Source of the DNA: Chelatococcus sambhunathii
GTDB taxonomy: Bacteria > Pseudomonadota > Alphaproteobacteria > Rhizobiales > Beijerinckiaceae
Reading direction: 5' to 3'
DNA: 56,185 nt
Assembly (NCBI RefSeq): GCF_001418005.1
Contig: NZ_LIOL01000002.1
Span: 1-56,185 of the forward strand
Positions 19,600 to 28,188 of this stretch are shown here, piece after piece. The stretch's first letter is position 1; every line of letters starts with the position of its first letter. The position numbers and the translations under genes are program-made. Below the pieces are notes generated by a model. That model did no database searches. It saw nothing but the letters and a program-made list of their open reading frames with translations, and was not told the origin of the DNA.

Positions 19600-20280
19600 G
19601 TGCGCTTCCTCGTCTTCGACATCGACGGCACGCTGCTCGACAGCCAGAACCTGCTCGTGGCCGCGCAGGAGGCGACCTTTGCCGCGCATGGGCTGCCGGC
19701 ACCGAGCCGGGAAGAGGTGCTCTCGGTCGTCGGCCTGTCGCTCGCCGAGACCTTTCGCGCGCTCGCCGGGCCGGACGGGCCGCATGCTGCGCTGGAGGCG
19801 ACCTATCGGATGACTTTCCCGCGGCTTCTCGCCGAGCCGGCGCTCGCGTCACCGCTCTTTGCCGGGTCCGATGCGCTGGTGCGCGATCTCGCGGGGCGGG
19901 AGGATCATCTCCTCGGCATCGCCACCGGCAAGTCGCGGCGCGGCGTGCGCCGGCTGTTCGATGCCCACGGCTGGCACACGCTCTTCGCCAGCGTGCAGAC
20001 GGCCGACGATGCGCCATCGAAACCCCATCCGGCCATGCTCGAACAGGCGATGGGGGAGGTGGGTGCCGCGCCGGCCGAAACCGTGATGATCGGCGACAGC
20101 ACCTATGACATGCAGATGGCGCGGGCCGCCGGTTGCCGTGCCGTCGGTGTCGGCTGGGGCTATTGCCGGGTCGATGCCCTGCGGGAGGCGGGGGCGCAGG
20201 TGATTGTGGAGTCGATTGAAGAACTTGCCGCCGTTCTTGCCCATTCTGATTCAGCCCGGGCCTTCGGCGCGGCGGTGTGA
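19600..20280 (+). CDS. HAD-superfamily hydrolase, phosphoglycolate phosphatase-like
   Basis: The product has 226 residues. HAD motif I is FDIDGTLLD with nucleophile Asp7 and acid Asp9; motif II is GIATGKS; motif III is KPHPAML; motif IV is IGDSTYDMQMA. A helical cap lies between motifs I and II. The start is GTG at 19600, three bases after the upstream stop; longer in-frame starts overlap the pseudouridine synthase and are rejected. Its place between an RluC-like gene and an atp12-like gene recurs in alphaproteobacteria. The substrate is not known from sequence. Confidence 0.88.
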   Translation: MRFLVFDIDGTLLDSQNLLVAAQEATFAAHGLPAPSREEVLSVVGLSLAETFRALAGPDGPHAALEATYRMTFPRLLAEPALASPLFAGSDALVRDLAGREDHLLGIATGKSRRGVRRLFDAHGWHTLFASVQTADDAPSKPHPAMLEQAMGEVGAAPAETVMIGDSTYDMQMARAAGCRAVGVGWGYCRVDALREAGAQVIVESIEELAAVLAHSDSARAFGAAV

Positions 20281-20378
20281 CCGGCGGCTCGGTCGCAGAT
20301 TCCGCTTTTGCCTGCAAGTCATTGGCGTGGAATCGCTTCCGCGTCGCCGCGTCGGCTTCTACGTGTTAAGGACCCACC

Positions 20379-21170
20379 ATGCGTGACGAACTGACCAGCG
20401 ACTGGTTTCCCGCGGACGGCGAGACCGTGCGTGACCCGATGCGGGTGGCCCAGCAGTCGATGAAGGCGAACCTGCCGCGCCGCTTCTACAAGGAGGCGGC
20501 GGTGGAGGAGCGCGCGGAGGGCTTCGTCCTCGTGCTCGACGGGCGTCCGGCCCGCACGCCCGGCAGGGCGCTCCTGGCGCTGCCGACGCGGACGGTCGGA
20601 GAGGCCGTGGCGGCGGAATGGGCGGCACAGGGCGAGCGCATCGACCCCGCGACGATGCCGCTGACACGGCTCGCCAATTCGGCCATCGACGGGGTCGCGC
20701 GCGAGATGGCGGCGGTGGCGGCCGATGTCGTGAAATATGCCGGCTCGGACCTCCTGTGCTACCGCGCCGAGGGGCCGGAGCGGCTCGTTGCACGACAGCG
20801 GGACATCTGGGACCCGATCCTCGCCTGGGCGCGGGAAGCGCTCGGCGCGCGTTTCGTGCTGGCCGAGGGCGTGATGTTCGTGGCCCAGCCGGAAGAATCG
20901 CTCGCTGCCATGGCGGCCGCGGTCGCCAGGTTCGAGGCTCCCGTGGCGCTCGCGGCGCTCCATGTGCTGACGACGCTCAGCGGCTCGGCCGTCATTGCGC
21001 TGGCCGTTGCCCATGGGCACCTGACGGCGGAGGCTGGCTGGCGGGCGTCGCATCTCGACGAAGAGGTGCAGATGGAGATCTGGGGCGAGGATGAGGAGGC
21101 GCTGGCGCGCCGCGCCGTCAGATGGCGCGACTTCGCCGCGGCCGCCGGGATGCTGCGGGCGCTCGGCTGA
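20379..21170 (+). CDS. ATP12 family F1-ATPase assembly chaperone
   Basis: The product has 263 residues. Mitochondrial Atp12 chaperones the F1 alpha subunit; alphaproteobacterial homologues have the same fold. The signature is visible in [51 protein letters not shown] and the C-terminal [17 protein letters not shown]. It follows the HAD gene by 98 bases. Its exact client in bacteria is less well established. Confidence 0.93.
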   Translation: MRDELTSDWFPADGETVRDPMRVAQQSMKANLPRRFYKEAAVEERAEGFVLVLDGRPARTPGRALLALPTRTVGEAVAAEWAAQGERIDPATMPLTRLANSAIDGVAREMAAVAADVVKYAGSDLLCYRAEGPERLVARQRDIWDPILAWAREALGARFVLAEGVMFVAQPEESLAAMAAAVARFEAPVALAALHVLTTLSGSAVIALAVAHGHLTAEAGWRASHLDEEVQMEIWGEDEEALARRAVRWRDFAAAAGMLRALG

Positions 21171-21214
21171 CGGGGACCTGCCGCAACCGGCCTTGCACTT
21201 ATCCGCCTACCGTA

Positions 21215-21267
21215 TCGGTTCCTGCGGCTTTGCCGGCGTGCTAATCACGCAGGCGACAAGGAACCGA
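21215..21267 (+). promoter_or_regulatory. Nested inverted repeat upstream of pccB
   Basis: TCGGTTCC (21215-21222) and GGAACCGA (21260-21267) form the outer arms, and GCGTG (21236-21240) with CACGC (21246-21250) form an inner hairpin. The element ends 15 bases before the pccB ATG. It could be an operator or a structured 5' leader that controls ribosome access. Confidence 0.45.
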
Positions 21268-21282
21268 CCGTGGGGGAGGCGC

Positions 21283-22815
21283 ATGAAGGACATCCTCGAA
21301 AGGCTCGAAGAGCGGCGCGCCGGGGCGCGCCTCGGCGGCGGCGAGAAGCGCATCGCCGCCCAGCATGCGCGCGGCAAGCTCACGGCGCGCGAGCGCATCG
21401 CACTGCTGCTCGATACGGGCTCGTTCGAGGAGTTCGACATGTTCGTCGAGCACCGCTGCGTCGATTTCGGCATGGAGGGGACGAAGTTCCCGGGTGACGG
21501 CGTCGTCACCGGCTGGGGCACCATCAACGGCCGCACCGTCTTCGTCTTCGCCAAGGACTTCACCGTCTTCGGCGGCTCGCTCTCGGAAACGCACGCGCAG
21601 AAGATCACCAAGATCCAGGACATGGCGGTGAAGATGCGCGCGCCGATCATCGGCCTGTTCGATGCCGGCGGCGCCCGCATCCAGGAGGGGGTCGCGGCGC
21701 TCGGCGGCTATGGCGAGGTGTTCAAGCGCAATGTCATCGCCTCGGGTGTCATTCCGCAGATCTCGGTCATCATGGGCCCCTGCGCCGGCGGCGACGTCTA
21801 TTCCCCGGCGATGACCGACTTCATCTTCATGGTGCGCGACACGAGCTACATGTTCGTGACCGGGCCGGACGTGGTGAAGACCGTGACCAACGAGACGGTC
21901 ACTTCGGAGGAACTCGGCGGTGCCAAGGTGCACACGACGAAGTCCTCCGTCGCCGACGGCGCGTGGGACAACGACGTCGAGGCGCTGCTGCAGATCCGCC
22001 GGCTGATGGACTTCCTGCCCGCCAACAACACCGAGGGCGTGCCGGAATGGCCGACCGAGGACGAGGCGGACCGGGTGGAAATGTCGCTCGACACGCTCGT
22101 GCCGGACAACCCGAACAAACCCTACGACATGAAGGAACTCGTCCTGAAGATCGCGGATGAGGGCGATTTCTTCGAGATCCAAGAGGCTTATGCCAGGAAC
22201 ATCATCACCGGATTCATCCGGCTCGAGGGGCGCACGGTGGGCGTCGTGGCCAACCAGCCGATGGTGCTCGCCGGCGTGCTAGATGCGGATGCCTCGCGCA
22301 AGGCGGCGCGCTTCGTGCGCTTCTGCGACGCCTTCGAGATCCCGATCCTGACCCTTGTCGACGTGCCCGGCTTCCTGCCCGGCACGGCGCAGGAATATGG
22401 CGGGCTCATCAAACACGGGGCGAAGCTGCTCTACGCCTATTCGGAGGCGACCGTGCCGCTCGTCACCGTCATCACCCGCAAGGCCTTCGGCGGCGCCTAC
22501 GACGTCATGGCCTCGAAGCACGTGGGCGGAGACGTGAACTACGCCTGGCCGACAGCGCAGATCGCTGTGATGGGAGCCAAGGGCGCTGTCGAGATCATCT
22601 TCCGGCAGGACATCGGCGATGCCGAGAAGATCGCGGCGCGCACGAAGCAATACGAGGACCGCTTCATGTCGCCCTTCGTCGCCGCCGAGCGCGGCTATAT
22701 CGACGAGGTGATCATGCCGCATTCGACGCGCCGGCGCGTCGCCCGCGCCTTCGCCATGCTGCGCGCCAAGAAGGCGGAGCAGCCCTGGCGCAAGCACGAC
22801 AATATTCCGTTGTGA
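21283..22815 (+). CDS. pccB: Propionyl-CoA carboxylase beta chain
   Basis: The product has 510 residues, the carboxyltransferase half of biotin-dependent propionyl-CoA carboxylase that makes methylmalonyl-CoA in the cytosol. Acyl-CoA site blocks are [20 protein letters not shown] and [20 protein letters not shown]; the carboxybiotin side shows [20 protein letters not shown] and [18 protein letters not shown]. The C-terminus WRKHDNIPL is typical of PccB. ATG at 21283 follows GGGGGAGG; an earlier in-frame start overlaps the Atp12 gene. The partner pccA lies about 5.4 kb downstream on the same strand. Confidence 0.96.
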   Translation: MKDILERLEERRAGARLGGGEKRIAAQHARGKLTARERIALLLDTGSFEEFDMFVEHRCVDFGMEGTKFPGDGVVTGWGTINGRTVFVFAKDFTVFGGSLSETHAQKITKIQDMAVKMRAPIIGLFDAGGARIQEGVAALGGYGEVFKRNVIASGVIPQISVIMGPCAGGDVYSPAMTDFIFMVRDTSYMFVTGPDVVKTVTNETVTSEELGGAKVHTTKSSVADGAWDNDVEALLQIRRLMDFLPANNTEGVPEWPTEDEADRVEMSLDTLVPDNPNKPYDMKELVLKIADEGDFFEIQEAYARNIITGFIRLEGRTVGVVANQPMVLAGVLDADASRKAARFVRFCDAFEIPILTLVDVPGFLPGTAQEYGGLIKHGAKLLYAYSEATVPLVTVITRKAFGGAYDVMASKHVGGDVNYAWPTAQIAVMGAKGAVEIIFRQDIGDAEKIAARTKQYEDRFMSPFVAAERGYIDEVIMPHSTRRRVARAFAMLRAKKAEQPWRKHDNIPL

Positions 22816-22855
22816 GGGGGATCGCCGCTTCCTCGCGGCGCGGGATAGTAGAGTT

Positions 22856-22952
22856 CCCACCGTCATGCCCGCGCTTGTCGCGGGCATCCACGCGGCGACG
22901 CTGCGCTTGGCTGAAAGGCGTGGATGGCCGGGACAAGCCCGGCCACGACGGG
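22856..22952. repeat. Palindromic intergenic repeat (two inverted modules)
   Basis: The left module CCGTCATGCCCGCGCTTGTC (from 22859) continues through GCGGGCATCCACG; the right module begins CGTGGATGGCCGGGACAAG (from 22919) and ends GGCCACGACGG. Each module is itself a hairpin and the pair is an inverted repeat. Similar words are frequent in Hyphomicrobiales genomes. It sits between the convergent pccB and dipeptidase genes. Confidence 0.75.
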
Positions 22953-22991
22953 CGGAAAGGGTTCGCGTGAACCGGTATCTGGGGCCGGCGC

Positions 22992-24242
22992 CTACCGTCC
23001 GTCGATCTCCTCCACCGTCCCCAGCGCCGGTTTCTCGCTCTTGCGCAATTCGCGCCCGATGCGCTCCACCGTGCGGAAGGCGCGCAGGAAATTGCGTGAG
23101 GCGATGCCGGCGATGGCGTCGTCCGACCAGCCACGGCGGATGAGCTCGGCGAGGAGGTGAGGGAAACGGCTCGCGTCCTCCAGGCCCGGCGGCGTCGGAC
23201 CGCCGAAGAAGTCGGAGCCGATGCCCACGTGCCGCAGGCCGGCCTTGTCGGCGATATATTCGATGTGATCGCAGAGCTGCTCGAGCGTGCTGCGCGGCCA
23301 GGGGCCTGCGTCGCGCGCCCGCGCCGCGACCGCGGCTCCCATGTCGATGTCGTGTCGGCTCTTGCCGAACTCGTCCTTGAGCGGACGCATCCAGTCGCGC
23401 GACTGCTGGCCGATGAAGTCCGGCACGAAGGTTGCCATGACGATGCCGCCGTTGCCCCTGACGCGGGCGAGCACGTCGTCGGGCACGTTGCGCGGGTGGT
23501 CGCACAGGGCAAAGGCATTCGAGTGGGAGAAGACGACAGGCGCGCGCGAGACGTCGAGCACCTGGCGCATGACGTCGTGCGAGACATGGGCGCAGTCGAC
23601 GATCATGCCGAGGCGGTTGAGTTCCCGCACCACGGCACGGCCAAAGGCGGTGAGGCCGCCGTGGCGCGGCGCATCGGTGGCGGAATCGACCCAGTCCAGC
23701 GTCTCGTTGTGGCAGAGCGTCATCAGCCGCGCGCCGGCGGCGTGCCAGACGCGCAGCGGCGCCAGGCTGTTCTCGAGGCCGACGCCGCCCTCCACCGCGA
23801 TGAAGGAGGCGATCCTGCCGAGCTTCTTGGCCTTCGCGATGTCGCTCGCCTTCGTCGCCGGCATGAAGACGTCGGGATGCGCCTCCTGCAGGCGCAGGAT
23901 GACATCGATCTGCTCCAGCGTGGTGCGGCCGGGGTGGGGCACATGAGTCGGGATGAAGGCGGCCCAGAACTGGGCGCTGACGCGGCCGGCGAGGAGGCGT
24001 GGGATGTCGGTGTCGCCGTCCTGATGCTCGCGCGTCAGTTCATAGGCGAAGACGTCGCCGCGAGCCCGGACGTCCTCACGAATCACCCATGGCAGGTCGT
24101 TGTGGCCGTCGACCAGCGGCAGTGTTTCGAGAAGCCGGAGAGCCTTGTCGAGCGCATCGTCGCGCGCCGGCGACCTGTGAGCCGCAACCTGTACCAATTC
24201 TTCTTTCCCCTCGGTAGAGCCGGTCGTCGGGGCCGACGCCAC
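22992..24242 (-). CDS. Membrane dipeptidase family (M19, renal dipeptidase-like)
   Basis: The product has up to 416 residues. M19 dipeptidases are dizinc enzymes that hydrolyse dipeptides. Metal-site and family motifs are VDGHNDLP near residue 45, IAVEGGVGLENSL (bridging Glu), HVSHDVMRQVL, PVVFSHSNAFAL, and the C-terminal HIEYIADKAGLRHVGIGSDF. No signal peptide is evident, so the protein is probably cytosolic. The longest frame starts at GTG 24242; a shorter start about 15 codons in, after GAGGGGAAAGAAG, is possible. It is convergent with pccB across a palindromic repeat. Confidence 0.9.
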   Translation of the reverse strand: MASAPTTGSTEGKEELVQVAAHRSPARDDALDKALRLLETLPLVDGHNDLPWVIREDVRARGDVFAYELTREHQDGDTDIPRLLAGRVSAQFWAAFIPTHVPHPGRTTLEQIDVILRLQEAHPDVFMPATKASDIAKAKKLGRIASFIAVEGGVGLENSLAPLRVWHAAGARLMTLCHNETLDWVDSATDAPRHGGLTAFGRAVVRELNRLGMIVDCAHVSHDVMRQVLDVSRAPVVFSHSNAFALCDHPRNVPDDVLARVRGNGGIVMATFVPDFIGQQSRDWMRPLKDEFGKSRHDIDMGAAVAARARDAGPWPRSTLEQLCDHIEYIADKAGLRHVGIGSDFFGGPTPPGLEDASRFPHLLAELIRRGWSDDAIAGIASRNFLRAFRTVERIGRELRKSEKPALGTVEEIDGR

Positions 24243-24347
24243 ACACTCCGTTGCTCTTCGGTGATTGACAAGCGGTTGCGGGTCAGGGCTGCCGGGCGAG
24301 CCTTGCAGGGGACGCGAGGCTGCAGGTGACGGAGGAGGCGAGGGCGC

Positions 24348-24389
24348 AAAAAGGCAAGGCCCGGAGCGGGGCGATCCGCGCTCCGGGCC
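24348..24389 (-). terminator. Intrinsic terminator after the esterase gene
   Basis: On the minus strand GGCCCGGAGCG and CGCTCCGGGCC (24379-24389 with 24358-24368) form an 11-bp stem around a ten-base loop, followed by TTGCCTTTTT. It lies 22 bases beyond the esterase stop. Confidence 0.85.
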
Positions 24390-24410
24390 CTCCTTGTCCT
24401 TTGAGAGGCT

Positions 24411-25016
24411 TCAACCGGCCTCGGCCAGCCAGCGTGCGGAGAGATTGACGTCCGCCTGCGTCAGGCCGTGCCCGGCCGGCAGCACCTGGTGCTGCACCGT
24501 CGCGCTCGCCTCGCGCAGCAGGCTGGCGAGCCGCCCCGCATCGTCGGCCGGGACGATCGGATCGGCCGACCCCGACAGCATCAGCACGGGCTTGCCGGCA
24601 AGGTCCGGCAGCACGTCCGGCACCAGCGGCGTCATGACCCTCAAGAGGACGGCCCCGGCGAGCGCTTCGGGCGCGAGCAGCAGCATCGCCGCGGCGATGT
24701 TGGCGCCGTTGGAGAAGCCGAGCGCGATTGGCTGCGCGATGCCGTAGCGCTCGCGCGCCTCCTCGACGAAGCCGGCAAGCTCGGCCGCGCGGAGCTTGAT
24801 GTCCTCGACGTCGAACCGCCCCTCGCCGAAGCGGCGGAAAAAGCGGGGCATGCCGTTCTCCAGCACCTTGCCGCGTGGCGACAGGAGAGCCGCCCCGGGG
24901 GCGAGCGTGCGGCCGAGCGGCACGAGGTCGTGCTCGTCGCCGCCGGTGCCGTGCAGCAGGAGGAGCGGCGGGCGCTCAGTGCCGCCAGCTTCGTAGTGAT
25001 GGATGAAGTCGCTCAT
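24411..25016 (-). CDS. Carboxylesterase/phospholipase, MhqD-like alpha/beta hydrolase
   Basis: The product has 201 residues with the alpha/beta-hydrolase layout: oxyanion region LLLLHGTGGDEHDLVPLG, nucleophile elbow LGFSNGANIAAAML (Ser), acid in LSGSADPIVPA (Asp) and terminal His in LPAGHGLTQAD. ATG at 25016 begins MSDFIHHYEAGG; an in-frame start at 25061 adds a poor extension. It lies directly downstream of a ring-cleaving dioxygenase, with 62 bases between them. In Bacillus the mhqD-mhqO pair responds to hydroquinones; a similar role here is inference. Confidence 0.88.
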   Translation of the reverse strand: MSDFIHHYEAGGTERPPLLLLHGTGGDEHDLVPLGRTLAPGAALLSPRGKVLENGMPRFFRRFGEGRFDVEDIKLRAAELAGFVEEARERYGIAQPIALGFSNGANIAAAMLLLAPEALAGAVLLRVMTPLVPDVLPDLAGKPVLMLSGSADPIVPADDAGRLASLLREASATVQHQVLPAGHGLTQADVNLSARWLAEAG

Positions 25017-25078
25017 CGCAATTATCCCTGCCGTGCCCGCGCGAGGGCGGGCACGGCTCACGGGGGTGATGGTCCGGC

Positions 25079-26011
25079 TCAGTCGAGCACGGGCAGGACG
25101 GCCTCGATCCGCTCCCGGTCCTTCTCGTAGAAGGGCGGCAGCTTGAGGGAGGTGCCGAGCGCCTCGAAGCTCTCGTCGATGCCAAAGCCCGGATCGTCGG
25201 TGGCGATCTCGAAGATGACGCCGCCGGGCTCCCGGAAATAGACGGAGCGGAAATAGTTGCGCTCCTTCTGCTCCGTCGTGACGATGCCGAGCTTCTCGCG
25301 CAGCGCCTTCGCCATCGCCGCCTGGTCCGCGTCGCCTGCGGCCCGGAAGGCGACATGGTGCACCGAGCCGGCGCCCATCGTGCCGGGCAGGAAGCCGCCG
25401 GCAATGCGCAGGTCCACATAGCCGCCGACCTCGGCCTCGCCCCGGTAGCGGAAGAGGTTCTCCGTTCGGCCGGCTTCCACAAAGCCGAAGACCTCCGTCA
25501 GCACCGCGGCCGTGGGCTCCGGCCGGTCGACGAGCAGCGTCACGCCCGCGAAGCCGCGGACGGCGGCTTCCGCCGGGATGTCGGCCGTCGTCCAGGCCCT
25601 CGATGCGACGAGGCCTGGCGTTGCGACGAGCGCAAGGCGCATGCCGTCAGGATCCCGAAACGGCAGGACCGTGCGGTCGAAGCGTCTGATGGGTGCCTCA
25701 TGCGTGACGCCGAGGGTCACGAGCCGCTCCGTCCAGAAGCCGAGCGCTTCCTCGGGGATGAGGAAGGCGGTTTCCAGCGTCTGGCCGACGCCCGGCCGTC
25801 CCGGCGCCACATGCGACCATGGGAAGAAGGTGAGGATGGTGCCAGGGTTGCCCTCCTCGTCGCCAAAATAGAAGTGGTAGGTGCTGGGATCGTCGAAGTT
25901 CACCGTCTTCTTGACGAAGCGCAGCCCGAGAACGCGAGTGTAGAAGTCGAGGTTGCGCCGCGGATCGCTCGCGATGGCGGTGACGTGGTGGATGCCTGCC
26001 GAACGTGCCAT
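25079..26011 (-). CDS. Ring-cleaving dioxygenase, MhqO/LinE-like (vicinal oxygen chelate fold)
   Basis: The product has 310 residues with two glyoxalase-like modules. The N-terminal module opens GIHHVTAIASDPRRNLDFYT with the first metal His, and the second contains GSVHHVAFRAAGDADQAAM and the C-terminal GVIFEIATDDPGF with the Glu ligand. These are typical of the MhqO family of putative hydroquinone dioxygenases. ATG at 26011 is chosen by homology; a frame extension to 26068 is unlike the family. It probably forms a two-gene operon with the esterase downstream. Confidence 0.9.
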   Translation of the reverse strand: MARSAGIHHVTAIASDPRRNLDFYTRVLGLRFVKKTVNFDDPSTYHFYFGDEEGNPGTILTFFPWSHVAPGRPGVGQTLETAFLIPEEALGFWTERLVTLGVTHEAPIRRFDRTVLPFRDPDGMRLALVATPGLVASRAWTTADIPAEAAVRGFAGVTLLVDRPEPTAAVLTEVFGFVEAGRTENLFRYRGEAEVGGYVDLRIAGGFLPGTMGAGSVHHVAFRAAGDADQAAMAKALREKLGIVTTEQKERNYFRSVYFREPGGVIFEIATDDPGFGIDESFEALGTSLKLPPFYEKDRERIEAVLPVLD

Positions 26012-26301
26012 GGCTCTGCTCCCTGGCTGCTGTTGTGCTCTTGCTGCCAGATGGCGACGGCAGCGCAAATCCCTAGCCGCGCAAATGCCTCTTGCACCCC
26101 TGCAAGCCGGGAACCTCGGCAGGATGGCGACAGTTGCACCGATGACGGTGATTTTCCGTCAACCACGGGCCGTCAACAACGCTTAACCTGAACAAAGATT
26201 CACGATTGGCCGTTAAGAACTTGGCGAGTGGTTGGGCGCAGGATCGTTCGCGACAGGAAGCAATCACACCGGCGAAAAGAATGCCGGGGAGGCATCAAAC
26301 A

Positions 26302-26757
26302 ATGATCAACAAGAACTTCTTCCGTTTCGTCGATGAGATCCTCGACCGTCAGCGCATTACTGCGAAGGACGTGGCGTACCTGCAGCGCGAGATCTTGCCG
26401 GATGGCATCGCGTTCCGGGAAGAAGCGGATGTGCTGATCGCGCTCGACCGCGCGGTGAAGGATCAGGATGCATCCTTCGCCGATTGCCTCGTGGCGATGG
26501 TGGTGGATTTCGTCGTGTGGGGCGAGCGTCCCACCGGCATCGTGCGCGGCGAGGATGCGCACTGGCTGGTCACCTCTCTCGGCGCTGGCGGCGGGCCGAC
26601 GGTCAACGCCCTGCGCATCGGCATGGAGGTGGTGCGCGAGGCCCAGCAGGTGGACGAGGTTCTGCTCGCCTTCCTGTTGCGCGGCCAGGGCAATCGCCTG
26701 CGACGGGCCTTGGGCGTGCCGGTGAAGGCCATGCCGCGCCGCTTCGCCGCGGCATAA
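26302..26757 (+). CDS. Conserved hypothetical protein, 151 aa
   Basis: I do not recognise a characterised family. The protein is mostly helical in appearance, begins MINKNFFRFVDEILDRQRIT, has a Gly-rich turn TSLGAGGGPTVNALRIG and ends with a basic LRRALGVPVKAMPRRFAAA. There is no signal peptide or membrane span. ATG at 26302 is chosen because GGGGAGG lies nine bases upstream; frames opening at 26206 or 26281 lack that. It stands alone, divergent from the dioxygenase gene. Confidence 0.75.
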   Translation: MINKNFFRFVDEILDRQRITAKDVAYLQREILPDGIAFREEADVLIALDRAVKDQDASFADCLVAMVVDFVVWGERPTGIVRGEDAHWLVTSLGAGGGPTVNALRIGMEVVREAQQVDEVLLAFLLRGQGNRLRRALGVPVKAMPRRFAAA

Positions 26758-26816
26758 ACGGCAGAGTGCGCATCATTTCCCTTTACAAGCCATGCGAGCA
26801 GTGACGCATTCTGCGC

Positions 26817-28106
26817 ATGGACCTCAACGATCTCTTCCACAGGCTCGCGGTGTCCCTCGCCGTGGGCCTTCTCGTCGGTGTCGAGCGCCATTGGCGCGAG
26901 CGTGACGCGCCGGCCGGCAGCCGCACCGCGGGTGTGCGCACCTTCGCGCTGTTCGGCTTCTTCGGCGGTATCGCCGCGATCACCGCGCAGGCGCTGGCGC
27001 CGCAGAACGCACCGGTTGCGGCGATCGTCCTCGTCGCAGCGCTCGCCGTGTTGTCGGCCGCGCTCATCACGTTCAAGCGCCGAGAGGCGGAGGCCGACGC
27101 CAATTTCAGCGTCACTGGCGTCGTCGCCGGGCAGGCGACCTTCGTGCTCGGGGCGCTTGCGGTCCTCGGAGATCCGGCCTTCGCAGGGGCCGCGGCCGTC
27201 GTCATGACGGCGCTTCTCGCCAGCCGCGAGGTGCTTCACGCGCTGCTGCGGCGCATGCGCTGGAGCGAACTGCGCTCCGCCATCGTGCTCGCCGTCATGA
27301 CCTTCGTGGCGCTGCCGCTCATTCCCGACGAGCCGCTGCCGCAGTTCATGGGGCTCAACCCGGCGCGGGTCTGGCTGCTTGCCATCATCCTCGCCGGTGT
27401 GTCCTTTCTCGGCTATGTCGCGGTGCAGCTCTTCGGCGCGGAACGCGGTCGGCTCGTCGCCGGCGCCACCGGCGGGCTCGTGTCCTCCACGGCAGTGACG
27501 CTCGCCAATGCCCGGCTTGCCCGGATGGGGGAGGCGGCGCTGCCGCTCGCCGCCGGCGCGCTCGCGGCGGGGGCGGTGTCCTTCATCCGCACGGCCGTCA
27601 TCGTCACGGCGGTCGCGCCTGAACTCGGCCGGCTGCTGGCGCCGGGCCTCGGGCTCGGAGCCGCCGTGCTCGTCGCCGGCGCCTGGCTGCTCGCCCGCCG
27701 CGAAGGGGCGCCGGCGCAATCGGCCGCCCCCGAGGGCGGCAACCCGTTCGAGCTCGGCGAGGTGCTCAAGCTCGCCGCGCTGCTCGCCTTCGTGCGCGTG
27801 GCGGGCGATCTGGCGGCCGAGCATCTCGGCGCCGTGGGCGTCTATGCCGTCGCTGCCGTCTCGGGTCTTGCCGATGTCGATGCGGTGTCGCTCGGCGTGT
27901 CCGGCCTCGTGCCCGACCGTCTCGCTCTCGGTGCGGGCGCCATCGCCATCGCCATCGCCGTCGGCAGCAACACGATCGCCAAATGCATCTATGCCGCGAC
28001 GCTCGGCGGGAGGGCCTATGCCGGGCGCTTCAGCCTCGTGTCCTTGCTCGCGCTTGTCGCGCTCGCCGCCGGCTTTCTTGTCGCCTCTGCACAAATGCCC
28101 GGATGA
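26817..28106 (+). CDS. MgtC/SapB-DUF4010 family membrane protein
   Basis: The product has 429 residues and is largely hydrophobic, with about ten or more membrane segments. The N-terminal MgtC-like module shows LAVSLAVGLLVGVERHWRER and GVRTFALFGFFGGIAA. The C-terminal DUF4010 half includes GATGGLVSSTAVTLANARLA and a terminal repeat-like SGLADVDAVSLGVSGL. The MgtC/SapB family is linked to magnesium limitation and envelope homeostasis in some bacteria, but this two-domain form has no agreed function. It starts 59 bases after the hypothetical gene. Confidence 0.88.
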   Translation: MDLNDLFHRLAVSLAVGLLVGVERHWRERDAPAGSRTAGVRTFALFGFFGGIAAITAQALAPQNAPVAAIVLVAALAVLSAALITFKRREAEADANFSVTGVVAGQATFVLGALAVLGDPAFAGAAAVVMTALLASREVLHALLRRMRWSELRSAIVLAVMTFVALPLIPDEPLPQFMGLNPARVWLLAIILAGVSFLGYVAVQLFGAERGRLVAGATGGLVSSTAVTLANARLARMGEAALPLAAGALAAGAVSFIRTAVIVTAVAPELGRLLAPGLGLGAAVLVAGAWLLARREGAPAQSAAPEGGNPFELGEVLKLAALLAFVRVAGDLAAEHLGAVGVYAVAAVSGLADVDAVSLGVSGLVPDRLALGAGAIAIAIAVGSNTIAKCIYAATLGGRAYAGRFSLVSLLALVALAAGFLVASAQMPG

Positions 28107-28188
28107 GCATCCGTCTTTCGCCGCAATTGTCGCCCCCGGCGCTCTCGTCTAGAAGCGGTGAGGGGAAACGGTCACCAGGGGAGCGTCC

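Noticed and set aside
26463-28094. 543-codon open frame opposite the MgtC/DUF4010 gene
   Set aside because: The plus-strand protein has regular membrane segments, while the antisense one is His/Arg/Glu-rich low complexity.
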